Source: Candidatus Methanophagales archaeon (lineage in GTDB: Archaea; Halobacteriota; Syntropharchaeia; Alkanophagales; Methanospirareceae). From it: 25,597 bases of DNA. Within the stretch, counting starts at the first letter, position 1, and each line of letters begins with the position of its first letter. Shown here in pieces: positions 6,467 through 14,271 of the stretch. Both the position numbers and the translations under genes were made by a program. The DNA lies in the NCBI GenBank assembly GCA_023131215.1, contig JAGLZV010000029.1, forward strand, positions 1 to 25,597, in the 5' to 3' direction. A model generated the notes under the pieces. That model saw only the letters and a list, made by a program, of their open reading frames with translations. It searched no databases and was not told the DNA's origin.

Positions 6467-7176
6467 TCCTCTTCCTCCTTCTTTACAATGAGTGTTGCGA
6501 GGTAATGAGTCTTTTCTTTTATTTCAGAAAGTTTGCCGATGAACATTTCTTGGTCCTTAAACCCAACCTTAACACCTAAAATGGCTTTTTTGTTGCCCAG
6601 CATATTTTCGATTTTCTCTGTATTTTTTGGCTTGAGGAATATCAAGGAATCGGAGCTTTGTATTACCTGCACTGCGTTTTTGTTCCCTTTTACATCGGGA
6701 ACAATGGAAACGACTTCATTCCCTTCCGCAATTGGAACCTTGGCAATAGAGGAGCAAGATGAGAAGGATGTCACTCCTGGAATTACTTCTACCCCATCCA
6801 CTGCATCTTTGAAAATCTCCAGGAATCGGTAGAATGTGGAATACATGCTTGGATCTCCCAGAGTGACGAAAGCCATTGTTTCACATCCCTTGCCTTTTTC
6901 CAGCACCTCTTCCCTTGCCTTTTTCCAATAGTAGTCCAATTTCTCCTGGTCTTTCGTCATCGGGAACACCGGTTCAACAACTATGAGTTCGTTTTCTCTT
7001 TCTTTTATAATTTTTTCAATCGTAAGCAAAGCCAAGCTCCTTTTATCCTCTCTTGACTTCGGAGCAACTATCATATCCACTTCCTTGAGTATTCTATATG
7101 CTTTCAATGTGAGCAGTTCCGGGTCTCCCGGTCCCACGCCTATTCCATACAGCTTGCTGAGCTTGTTGATTTTCAT
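6463..7176 (-). CDS. cbiL: Cobalt-precorrin-2 C20-methyltransferase CbiL
   Basis: A 237-residue tetrapyrrole methylase with L-Y-G-I-G-V-G-P-G-D-P-E-L-L-T-L-K-A near the start, the M-I-V-A-P-K-S segment typical of CbiL/CobI, A-F-V-T-L-G-D-P-S-M-Y-S-T-F (the G-D-P-x-x-Y-S-T signature of C20 methylases) and V-I-P-G-V-T-S-F-S-S-C-S. It carries out the first methylation after cobalt-precorrin-2. The gene starts after a 150-bp spacer from cbiT that contains a long imperfect hairpin, and overlaps cbiF by 4 bp. Confidence 0.93.
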   Translation of the reverse strand: MKINKLSKLYGIGVGPGDPELLTLKAYRILKEVDMIVAPKSREDKRSLALLTIEKIIKERENELIVVEPVFPMTKDQEKLDYYWKKAREEVLEKGKGCETMAFVTLGDPSMYSTFYRFLEIFKDAVDGVEVIPGVTSFSSCSSIAKVPIAEGNEVVSIVPDVKGNKNAVQVIQSSDSLIFLKPKNTEKIENMLGNKKAILGVKVGFKDQEMFIGKLSEIKEKTHYLATLIVKKEEEE

Positions 7177-7214
7177 TTCTCGTTGTACATAACGTATAAC
7201 TTTCCTCTATTTAA

Positions 7215-7320
7215 GACGCAGATTTACACTGATTTACACGGATATTTTTTCTTTTGGTGGCCAGGCCATTTTTAACGGCATTAATCTTTTCATCTGTGTT
7301 AATCTGCGTTAATCTGTGTC
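7215..7320. repeat. Long imperfect inverted repeat built of 10-bp units
   Basis: The arms at 7215-7243 and 7292-7320 are 29 nt each and match as an inverted repeat with about 6 mismatches around a 48-nt centre. Each arm is itself a short tandem of about 10-bp units of the type AATCTGTGTT (right arm: CATCTGTGTT, AATCTGCGTT, AATCTGTGTC). Similar CAGATT-ACAC tandems occur scattered in many unrelated microbial genomes. It lies in the spacer between cbiT and cbiL and could form a hairpin in the transcript. Confidence 0.75.
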
Positions 7321-7326
7321 AACGAT

Positions 7327-7914
7327 TTATTTTTTTTCTCCATCTATCAGGAATACAGGATAAGAAGGTGCGAGGGCGGTTTTTCCTCCTAAATCCTTAC
7401 CTTTATTCAAGCAGATATTCAGAACCTCTGGATTGATGCCCCTGCTTTTTAATACTCCTATGGCTTCCACCACGGTCTCAAGCCTGACCGCAGCTATGAT
7501 AATCCTTCCTCCATGCTTCAAGTGCTTGAACACGTTCTCAAATGATTTTTCAAGGTTATCCGTGCCACCGAAGAAGATGACATCAAAACTGTTGCTCAAA
7601 TTAACTTTTTCCATCTCACCTAAGATAAGCTCGATTTTATCATTCAATCCAAATTTTTCTATGTTCCTTCTCGCAATTTCAAAATTATCTTCATCCTTTT
7701 CCACTGCGGTGACATTGCAACCGAGCAATGCGAATTCAATGGAAACGCTTCCCGACCCTGTACCCACGTCTAAAATCCTTTCGTTTCCTTTTATCCTCGC
7801 TTTTGAAACTATAATAGAACGGATTTCTTCCCTCGTTAAGCCTGCTTTCGATCTCGAGAATAGCTCGTCCGGGATTCCATATGTCTTGTAATCCCATCTT
7901 ATCTTTGATTTCAT
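7327..7914 (-). CDS. cbiT: Cobalt-precorrin-6B C15-methyltransferase (decarboxylating) CbiT
   Basis: A class I S-adenosylmethionine methyltransferase of 195 residues. The start G-I-P-D-E-L-F-S-R-S-K-A-G-L-T-R-E-E-I-R is the CbiT lead sequence, and I-L-D-V-G-T-G-S-G-S-V-S-I-E-F-A is the cofactor-binding glycine loop; A-V-E-K-D follows as the acidic end of strand 2, then V-I-F-F-G-G-T. CbiT methylates C15 and decarboxylates the C12 acetate chain; its usual partner CbiE (C5 methylation) is not in the window. The gene starts 8 bp after the end of the CobN-like gene and has only a weak A-rich leader, so it probably shares that transcript. Confidence 0.93.
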   Translation of the reverse strand: MKSKIRWDYKTYGIPDELFSRSKAGLTREEIRSIIVSKARIKGNERILDVGTGSGSVSIEFALLGCNVTAVEKDEDNFEIARRNIEKFGLNDKIELILGEMEKVNLSNSFDVIFFGGTDNLEKSFENVFKHLKHGGRIIIAAVRLETVVEAIGVLKSRGINPEVLNICLNKGKDLGGKTALAPSYPVFLIDGEKK

Positions 7915-7922
7915 TTTTTTTC

Positions 7923-10900
7923 TTATCTTTTTCTACCATCGAGCTTGTAGCCTGCATAGACGAATAAGAGAATAACTATAACTGCTATAATTCCCACCAG
8001 TGGAGTTGCAGAAATAGGAAATCCTTCTTCTGCCTCTACTTCTTCCATCACTTTACCTACTTTTATCACTTCTTCCTCTCCTATACCGCCCTTTCCTGCT
8101 GCTGACAGCACTTCTTTATTATACTTCACCACTGTTCCAGTGCTTATCACTCCCGGGGCTGAAAGGATACCGGCAATATATTCACGTAAAAGAGGGTTTC
8201 CGCAAGTATGATGGCAGCAAGTCACTCCATGCTCAGCAACGGATTCGGCATATTCCTTAGCAAGCTCCTTAAGAACCTCTTCAGAAGGATGCCAGTATCC
8301 TTTTCTTGACACCTCAAGCATTCTCGCAGTGATTGATTGGTGGGCATAAGGATTTTCTTCAAAAAATTCCTTCAATCCAAGGTCATATTTGTCCCTAAGA
8401 TAGACCTCATAAGTTTCATTCCACATCCTTTCAGTGATAAGTTCAGGCACTGTTACATCCCATCCCCACTGGTACTCTACGAATTTTGCCATCTCTCTCG
8501 CTCCTGCATACCCCTCCTCCTTCATCCCTCTGATCCACTTCGGACTGAAATATCTCGCTCGTTGCTCCCTTGTGAGATAGTTGCTCAGCTCTTCGATTTT
8601 TTCTTCTCCGGGAAGCCTCTGATTGCTTATATAAAGGTCGGGTGTTTCTCCTTTTGTGTTTCTTACTGCTAAAGCTAACCCTCCCAGATATTGAAAGTAA
8701 TCATCGTTGTCCATCACTCCATTCATATTAGAGCTTTGACTATGTAAAGCAACGTCCACTCTTTTCAGATTCTCCTCAAATACTCCCGCATGCTGATTGC
8801 CCCACGTATCCTCGCCATATACGTGGCTCATTCTTTTAATGTAAAAATTGGCAAGTTTCGTCTCATTTTCCCACGTGTTACTGGCAGCCACAGCATCATC
8901 TAAGTTCGTTCCGTATGCTCCGGGTGATTCTGAAAATATCCTTGCCCTTGAGAGATTAGTTGCCACAGATTCGTTATATCCTTCTTTTAGAAGGCTTGTA
9001 TAAACATAAAAAGAGTTCTCTCGTGCATAGTTCCTGAATTCTTCTTCTGTTGCGTTAGAAGCAAGCTTAACCGCCCTGTCAATGAGTCTTACCTTATCCG
9101 GGAACGTATCTCTATAAAGCCCAGAAGTGGTAACTAAAACATCTATCCTTGGCCTTCCAAGCTCCTCAGAATTGATGAGTTCGATGTCCACTACTCTATC
9201 TCTCCCGTCCCACACCGGCTTTGCTCCTAATAAGTATAAAATCTCTGACTCCGTTATTCCCTGATGTCTTATTGTTTCTACTGACCAGAGCACGAAAGCA
9301 ACTTTATTTGGATATGCCCCCTCCTTTTCTAGTTGTTCGGCTATTAGCTGGTCTGCGAGTTCTTTTCCTATTTTCCATGCTTCTTTTGTGGGAACGATTC
9401 TGGAATCAAAGGAATAGAAATTGTTTCCAGTAGGAATAGCCCCCGGACTTCTAATTGGGTCATTTCCTATTTTTGGTGGGATATACCTTCCTTCTAAGCC
9501 ATCTAATACTCTGGGAATTTCAATATCGCAACCTGCGATAGCCTCGCTATATTTTAGCGCGAGTTCAAGATCAGTTGTTATGTTGTCTGACATTGTGCTT
9601 AAGAGTTTATACTGGGCACCCTCAATGGGTGTATTGTTAATAATAACCTCGTCCAGGAGTTCATCGAGCATTGTTTTATTACCTTCAAGAAGGGCGAAAT
9701 GATCAATATCATAAACTGCCTCGACATGTTCTTCATATTCTGCTCTCAGCATTGACTTTACCATTTTAATTAGTCTTTCTCCTTCAGGAGGCTGACTCAA
9801 AGTGTGCAAGCCGTAAGGTATGTATTCTGAAGAGAGCTCGTGAAGATACTGGTGCACTTTTCCTCTTATCACTAACTCCTCAAACTCTTCTAACTTCGCT
9901 TCTCTTAGCTCCTCTACTGAGAAGTTAACGTCTTCATCAATTCCCATCCCTTCACAGAGGTCTAATATTGATTGCCTGTATTCTTCCTTAAGACGAGGTT
10001 CTGTCGTATCCATATAGAGATGTATCTTTTGATGAAGCTCTGAGAGGTTTCCATATAATCCCGAGCTTTCGATTGGAGGTGTCAGATGGTCCACAATAAC
10101 AGCATTTCCTCTTCTCTTTGCTTGTGTCCCTTCACCAACGTTATCCATCTCATAGGGATAAATGACCGGCATATCCTGTATTAGAATAGCAGGCCAGCAG
10201 CTTTCTATTGATAATCCACTCTCTTTACCAGGCAGCCACTCTTGTGTTCCATGCTTTCCGAAGTGTATGAGCGCATCTGCCTTGTATTCTCTGTTAAGCC
10301 AGAAGTAGAAGGCTATGTATTGATGGTGAGGAACCAATTCTTTATCATGGTATAGAGCCGTGTTATTCTGCAGTATCCCCCTTGTTGGTTGAGGAGCAAG
10401 TATTATCTTCCCAAATTTTATTACCGGGAACACAAAATACTTCCCTGTGGTGTTTTCATACACCATCAAATCTCCAGGAGGATTGCCCCATTTCTCTATT
10501 ACTTTCTCTCGACTTTCTTTTGGAAGCCCATTAAACCACTCCAAGTATTTATTCACCGGGAATAAGACCACAGGTTCGTTCTCTGCCATATTTTTGAGTT
10601 CACCGGGAGCCCAACTGCCTATATTCCTCCCTTGACGAATCATCAAATCAATGAACTCAGTTTCGTTAGGAACTTCTCCTTCCACCCCGTAACCTTCTTT
10701 TTTCATCGCACCAAGAAGCATTTCCAAACTTGGTGCTATATTCAGATAACATGCGCCAAAATTGTCTTTCCCACCTCCGTGATTGTAGTATATAACTGCT
10801 ATTCTTTTCTCAGGATTATCTTTGTTCCTGAGTTCAATCCAGGAAATGGTTCTGTTTACTACCCATTTTATCTGGTCTTCTATGGGCTCGTAATATGAGA

Positions 10901-11891
10901 AGGCGGTTTCCGGGTCAATTGACTTCCCTCCTATTACTACATGCTCTATTGTTCCATCTAACTCCGGCTGAGCTATTTGCCATGGAATTCCTATCCATGA
11001 AACCCCTTGCTCACTTTCCCTCCATTCCGTTTCATTCTCGGAAGAAAGTTGTATCAAATTTATAACCGGGACATCAATCCTTTCCAAATCATTTAACCCT
11101 TCTTCAGGAGAGTAATAACTTATTCTAAAAGATTTCATGGAAAGGAGGATATCAGGTTTTGCTTCTTCAAGGAGGAAAGGATTCGTTTCTTGATACGCCG
11201 CAATCACATTTATTCCCCTTTCTTCGAGAGACTCGATGAGTTCATTGATGACTTTTAAATCGCCGGTTGCATAATACCTCTTATAAAACAATATTCCCGC
11301 GGTAGGCTTGCCTGGTTCAGACTCATACCATTCTAAATACGCATCTAAACTTTCAAAAAGCTTCTTCGCTTCCGGATGGTATATCGCATCGTCTGGCAAA
11401 ACCATCGGTGTTTTCACTTCGAGCTTCATCTCGCAGAACTTAACAGCCAAATAAACCAAAAGACTTTTTACGTTCTCCGTTCCGCCATTTTCCAAGTATT
11501 CCACAATCCAGGGATGCTCACTCACGTTCACATTTCCTAAATCAGTCTCTCCAGAGTGGATGGCAATTATTTTCGCTCCCACTTCCTTTCCTTCTCTTAT
11601 CTTGCTCTCTATTTCCATTTGAGACTCCGATCCCAACATCTCCAGGAAAATAATATCGTATCCCCTTAAACTCGCGGGTATTCTTGAGATTTCTTCGCTT
11701 GTGTAAACAGTAACATTAAAACCTAACTCACCGGCAGCATCTGCGATCAGACCTTTATAGCCAGCAGAACCCACAATAAAACACATATCCCATTTATTAT
11801 CCTTTCCCTGAGTGGGTAATACGCATTGAAAAATAGAGGTGCATAGAAACATGCACAAGATGAAAACTGTTAACAATCTAATTATCTTCAT
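7923..11891 (-). CDS. cobN: Exported, membrane-anchored CobN-like tetrapyrrole chelatase subunit
   Basis: A 1322-residue member of the CobN/BchH/ChlH large chelatase-subunit family, with the family core H-F-G-K-H-G-T-Q-E-W-L-P-G-K near residues 543-556, then Y-P-Y-E-M-D-N-V-G-E-G-T-Q-A-K-R-R and V-D-H-L-T-P-P. Unlike cytosolic CobN it starts with a signal peptide (K-I-I-R then a long hydrophobic run) and ends with one hydrophobic span (about residues 1292-1314) followed by D-G-R-K-R, so the body is predicted outside the membrane. CobN proteins bind the tetrapyrrole and the metal; ATP-driven cobalt insertion normally needs CobS and CobT, which are absent here and could not act outside. The gene overlaps the ExbD-like gene by ATGA and precedes cbiT by 8 bp. 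Bacteroidota HmuS, a membrane-bound CobN homologue in haem-uptake operons that also encode ExbB/ExbD-type proteins, is the closest functional parallel I know. Cobalt, nickel or iron, and insertion or removal, cannot be decided from sequence. Confidence 0.9.
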   Translation of the reverse strand: MKIIRLLTVFILCMFLCTSIFQCVLPTQGKDNKWDMCFIVGSAGYKGLIADAAGELGFNVTVYTSEEISRIPASLRGYDIIFLEMLGSESQMEIESKIREGKEVGAKIIAIHSGETDLGNVNVSEHPWIVEYLENGGTENVKSLLVYLAVKFCEMKLEVKTPMVLPDDAIYHPEAKKLFESLDAYLEWYESEPGKPTAGILFYKRYYATGDLKVINELIESLEERGINVIAAYQETNPFLLEEAKPDILLSMKSFRISYYSPEEGLNDLERIDVPVINLIQLSSENETEWRESEQGVSWIGIPWQIAQPELDGTIEHVVIGGKSIDPETAFSYYEPIEDQIKWVVNRTISWIELRNKDNPEKRIAVIYYNHGGGKDNFGACYLNIAPSLEMLLGAMKKEGYGVEGEVPNETEFIDLMIRQGRNIGSWAPGELKNMAENEPVVLFPVNKYLEWFNGLPKESREKVIEKWGNPPGDLMVYENTTGKYFVFPVIKFGKIILAPQPTRGILQNNTALYHDKELVPHHQYIAFYFWLNREYKADALIHFGKHGTQEWLPGKESGLSIESCWPAILIQDMPVIYPYEMDNVGEGTQAKRRGNAVIVDHLTPPIESSGLYGNLSELHQKIHLYMDTTEPRLKEEYRQSILDLCEGMGIDEDVNFSVEELREAKLEEFEELVIRGKVHQYLHELSSEYIPYGLHTLSQPPEGERLIKMVKSMLRAEYEEHVEAVYDIDHFALLEGNKTMLDELLDEVIINNTPIEGAQYKLLSTMSDNITTDLELALKYSEAIAGCDIEIPRVLDGLEGRYIPPKIGNDPIRSPGAIPTGNNFYSFDSRIVPTKEAWKIGKELADQLIAEQLEKEGAYPNKVAFVLWSVETIRHQGITESEILYLLGAKPVWDGRDRVVDIELINSEELGRPRIDVLVTTSGLYRDTFPDKVRLIDRAVKLASNATEEEFRNYARENSFYVYTSLLKEGYNESVATNLSRARIFSESPGAYGTNLDDAVAASNTWENETKLANFYIKRMSHVYGEDTWGNQHAGVFEENLKRVDVALHSQSSNMNGVMDNDDYFQYLGGLALAVRNTKGETPDLYISNQRLPGEEKIEELSNYLTREQRARYFSPKWIRGMKEEGYAGAREMAKFVEYQWGWDVTVPELITERMWNETYEVYLRDKYDLGLKEFFEENPYAHQSITARMLEVSRKGYWHPSEEVLKELAKEYAESVAEHGVTCCHHTCGNPLLREYIAGILSAPGVISTGTVVKYNKEVLSAAGKGGIGEEEVIKVGKVMEEVEAEEGFPISATPLVGIIAVIVILLFVYAGYKLDGRKR

Positions 11892-12241
11892 TTTTTCTCT
11901 TCATTCTCCAAATCCACGGGGACATAAATTACCTCGCCGGTTTCTAATTTATAAGCAGTTCCGAGTATTTTTCCTTTCCCTCCTGCGGTTTTGTTAGTCA
12001 TTTCCAGATGCTTTATCTCTTTTCCTTCTTTAATGATGATCTCCATGTCTTCTTCACCCGGGTTTTTCACTATGGTTACATTAGATTCCTCAGAAAGAAG
12101 TTCAGGTAGATGTGAGGAGAAAGCAAAGGCAATGAGCAATATTACCGCAAAAGCCATTGCTACGTCGAATAGATTAGCTAATCCACCCATAGGGTCTTCC
12201 TCATCTCCGATAATATCTCTATACCTCCTTCTTCTTGACAT
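11888..12241 (-). CDS. DUF2149-like, ExbD/TolR-like single-span membrane protein
   Basis: A 117-residue protein: a basic cytoplasmic start (S-R-R-R-R-Y-R), then D-P-M-G-G-L-A-N-L-F-D-V-A-M-A-F and one hydrophobic span (about 30-45), followed by an outside domain of about 70 residues (I-V-K-N-P-G-E-E-D-M-E-I-I-I-K-E-G-K, G-K-G-K-I-L-G-T-A-Y-K-L). The aspartate at the start of the span is where ExbD/TolR/MotB proteins carry their ion-binding acid. The periplasmic-type part matches my memory of the archaeal family DUF2149. The start was set at the ATG at 12241, since AGGAGGT sits 7 bp upstream; the GTG at 12250 and ATG at 12247 lie inside or against that site. It overlaps the ExbB-like gene by 23 bp and cobN by 4 bp. 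Confidence 0.8.
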   Translation of the reverse strand: MSRRRRYRDIIGDEEDPMGGLANLFDVAMAFAVILLIAFAFSSHLPELLSEESNVTIVKNPGEEDMEIIIKEGKEIKHLEMTNKTAGGKGKILGTAYKLETGEVIYVPVDLENEEKK

Positions 12242-12863
12242 AATCATCACCTCCTAAAACTTCCACCACGTATTCCATATCACTTAAGTCATGAGAATAC
12301 CATCTCTTTTTGATCGTCGCCATAACGTAGTTTATTCCTCCGATAAGTAAACCCAAGACAGTGGTGCTGAATACAACGATCATATTTGTAGCCATTTCAC
12401 TTATGTTTCCCGAAGCCAAATTCATTAACGCAGGACCCATGGGTATTAACGTCCCCATCAACCCTAACATCGGTCCTACTCTGATTAATATCCTCTCCTT
12501 TTCAGTTCTTTCCCATACAGTTATCTCATACTCTTGGAGAAGCTTTTCAGCCTCTGTTTTGAAATTCCCCCTTCCAATAAACTCAGATAGATCGTTAATA
12601 AATTTAGAGAGTAAATAACTTGAACCACTACTCATTACGGTTTCAGAAGCTTTTTCTATTTCTCCTCCCGCTAAAAACTCTTTTGCCTCCCCACACCCTA
12701 TTCTAAGCTTTTTTAGATTGCGATTCCGGGAAGTGTATTCAGAGAAGAATGCACCTGTTTCTGCAAATGAATAGACTAAAAGCACAAGAAGCCCTATTAT
12801 CACGGGATACAATAGCGCTAAGGTTACCGTGTAAAGAGTAGTTAACAGTGCCTCGGAGACCAT
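12219..12863 (-). CDS. MotA/TolQ/ExbB-family proton-channel subunit
   Basis: A 214-residue membrane protein with an N-terminal span (about 8-32), a long cytoplasmic charged region (about 40-120) and a pair of C-terminal spans (about 128-148 and 162-185) containing R-V-G-P-M-L-G-L-M-G-T-L-I-P-M-G-P-A-L and V-V-F-S-T-T-V-L-G-L-L-I-G-G. The G-L-M-G-T-L-I-P-M-G and F-S-T-T-V-L-G-L pieces are hallmarks of the family that, with ExbD/TolR, turns ion flow into mechanical work across an envelope. GGAGGTGA lies 4 bp before the ATG. Overlaps of 22 bp with the preceding and 23 bp with the following gene tie it to the CobN module. Confidence 0.92.
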   Translation of the reverse strand: MVSEALLTTLYTVTLALLYPVIIGLLVLLVYSFAETGAFFSEYTSRNRNLKKLRIGCGEAKEFLAGGEIEKASETVMSSGSSYLLSKFINDLSEFIGRGNFKTEAEKLLQEYEITVWERTEKERILIRVGPMLGLMGTLIPMGPALMNLASGNISEMATNMIVVFSTTVLGLLIGGINYVMATIKKRWYSHDLSDMEYVVEVLGGDDYVKKKEV

Positions 12864-13567
12864 CTATTCACCTCCTTTATCCTATGCCTTAGGAAACCAA
12901 AGAAAAAGAAGAAAATAGCGATGAGCACGAAAAGAACCAATTTATCCAGAGATATGGAAATGCTTAAAGATGCTATTTGCATATCATTCGCCTGGATATA
13001 TGCTGGCATGAGTAAAACCGATAGGAGATAAAAACTTCCAATAAATATCATTACATTTCCAAGGTTAACAGGAGTTTTCTTAAACTTCCTTGAAAGCAAT
13101 GAAGTTGTTATGAGTGTTATGAAAAAGACAAAACCAACAGAAGTTCCTACTGCAAAACTGTTCAAGTCAGTATAAGCTGCTAAAGTAGTGCAGGAGATAA
13201 AAATAGCAGTCAGGCAGATAGGACAAGGGATAGAAAGCAGTAGGAAGCTGTGCCTGGAGATATCCCGCCTTTTTGAATTCCATTCCTTCACTGTGTGTAT
13301 CCCTGCCGCCAGCATAGCTATGGAAAGAAGTGTAAAAAAGATAACATAAACAGTGGTAATGCCTCTGCTAAGAATCAACTGTCCAACCCTAATCGGGATT
13401 AATTCCAGTAATTGGTTGACTGCAATTGAAAGGAGAAGATATATACCACCCATATATACAATTTCCTTCTTTTTTAAACTCGCTAATCCACACCCTATCC
13501 CTGCTTTTGCTCCGAGAACAAAAATGCTCAAAAAAACAGCAATAAAAAGTCCTGGTATCAGATTCAT
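12842..13567 (-). CDS. DUF2162-like multi-spanning membrane protein, putative transporter
   Basis: A 241-residue protein with about six hydrophobic spans (near 1-22, 36-56, 66-94, 106-133, 137-160 and 175-230 with a break). Distinctive pieces are G-A-K-A-G-I-G-C-G-L-A-S near the start and P-C-P-I-C-L-T-A-I near residue 115, each with cysteines that could bind a metal. It resembles the archaeal family I remember as DUF2162, annotated as predicted transporters and found beside ExbB-like genes. It may hold the ExbB/ExbD pair or move a metal or corrinoid; neither is shown. It starts in an ATGA overlap with the PP-loop gene and overlaps the ExbB-like gene. Confidence 0.72.
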   Translation of the reverse strand: MNLIPGLFIAVFLSIFVLGAKAGIGCGLASLKKKEIVYMGGIYLLLSIAVNQLLELIPIRVGQLILSRGITTVYVIFFTLLSIAMLAAGIHTVKEWNSKRRDISRHSFLLLSIPCPICLTAIFISCTTLAAYTDLNSFAVGTSVGFVFFITLITTSLLSRKFKKTPVNLGNVMIFIGSFYLLSVLLMPAYIQANDMQIASLSISISLDKLVLFVLIAIFFFFFGFLRHRIKEVNRWSPRHC

Positions 13568-14271
13568 TTATTTACATTCGCCTCCCTTGTAAATGCCTTC
13601 TCGCTCAATTCATATCCAGAAATATCAAGCAGCCAACTTCCATCCTTAAATTTTTTATCTGATTTTGTTATCTCCATTCTTCTCTGAAATAGAGGACCAT
13701 CAACTACAAAAGTGTGATATTCGCCATGTTCGCCGCAGGGATGAATTTCTTTTGGCAAGCCATTAATGAATTGCTCGTTTAATTCCCTACCTACCCACTC
13801 TTTACCGAACGAATCAGCTTTAACTTTTATAACTATCGCTTTAAATCCCGCGTTTACAAATTCTTTCAGAATTTCCAGCGGCTCATTTCCCCATAAAGGT
13901 TCTATTGACACCACTTCCACTTCTGAGCAAACCCTGTCCACCCATTCTTTGTGTTCTGGCAGGTCAATATCGCCAAAAACACCTCCTTTTACTCCTCTCC
14001 CTTTTAATTCTTCCACCGCTTGCTTGAATTTTGCTTCGTATCCCGCCCATGAACTCTTAACTTGAATTATAGGTATTCCTATTGCCTCTGCCTGTAAGGC
14101 TATCAAATCAGAGCTAATCCCGTGAGCTCTTGACCTCTTTCCGTCCTCTGATACGAAATTAAGAAGATAAGAAACGTCAAAGCCGTCTGATAATGCTTTA
14201 TAGCAGGCAAGGCAACTTTCCTTTCCTCCGCTCCATGAAGAAAAAACTTTCATCCTTGCTTTCATCTTCAT
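13564..14271 (-). CDS. PP-loop ATPase of the diphthine-ammonia ligase (Dph6/MJ0570) family
   Basis: A 235-residue protein with the ATP pyrophosphatase loop S-S-W-S-G-G-K-E-S near the start and the family signature H-P-C-G-E-H-G-E-Y-H-T-F-V-V-D-G-P-L-F in the C-terminal half. In eukaryotes and archaea this family amidates diphthine on elongation factor 2. Its placement here, locked by ATGA overlaps between a surface protein and the DUF2162-like gene, suggests a different ATP-dependent amidation or adenylation job linked to the chelatase module, for instance on a tetrapyrrole side chain; that is inference. Several close ATGs (14271, 14265, 14253) are possible; 14271 was chosen for its overlap and an upstream GGTGA. 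Confidence 0.8.
   Translation of the reverse strand: MKMKARMKVFSSWSGGKESCLACYKALSDGFDVSYLLNFVSEDGKRSRAHGISSDLIALQAEAIGIPIIQVKSSWAGYEAKFKQAVEELKGRGVKGGVFGDIDLPEHKEWVDRVCSEVEVVSIEPLWGNEPLEILKEFVNAGFKAIVIKVKADSFGKEWVGRELNEQFINGLPKEIHPCGEHGEYHTFVVDGPLFQRRMEITKSDKKFKDGSWLLDISGYELSEKAFTREANVNK

Noticed and set aside
7291..7320. Three 10-bp tandem units, considered as a CRISPR remnant
   Set aside because: Units are contiguous without spacers, too short, and pair with an inverted copy; no cas gene is present.
7923..11891. Ordinary cytosolic cobaltochelatase subunit
   Set aside because: The signal peptide, C-terminal anchor and ExbB/ExbD-like neighbours do not fit, and the anaerobic pathway inserts cobalt early by other chelatases (CbiK/CbiX type).
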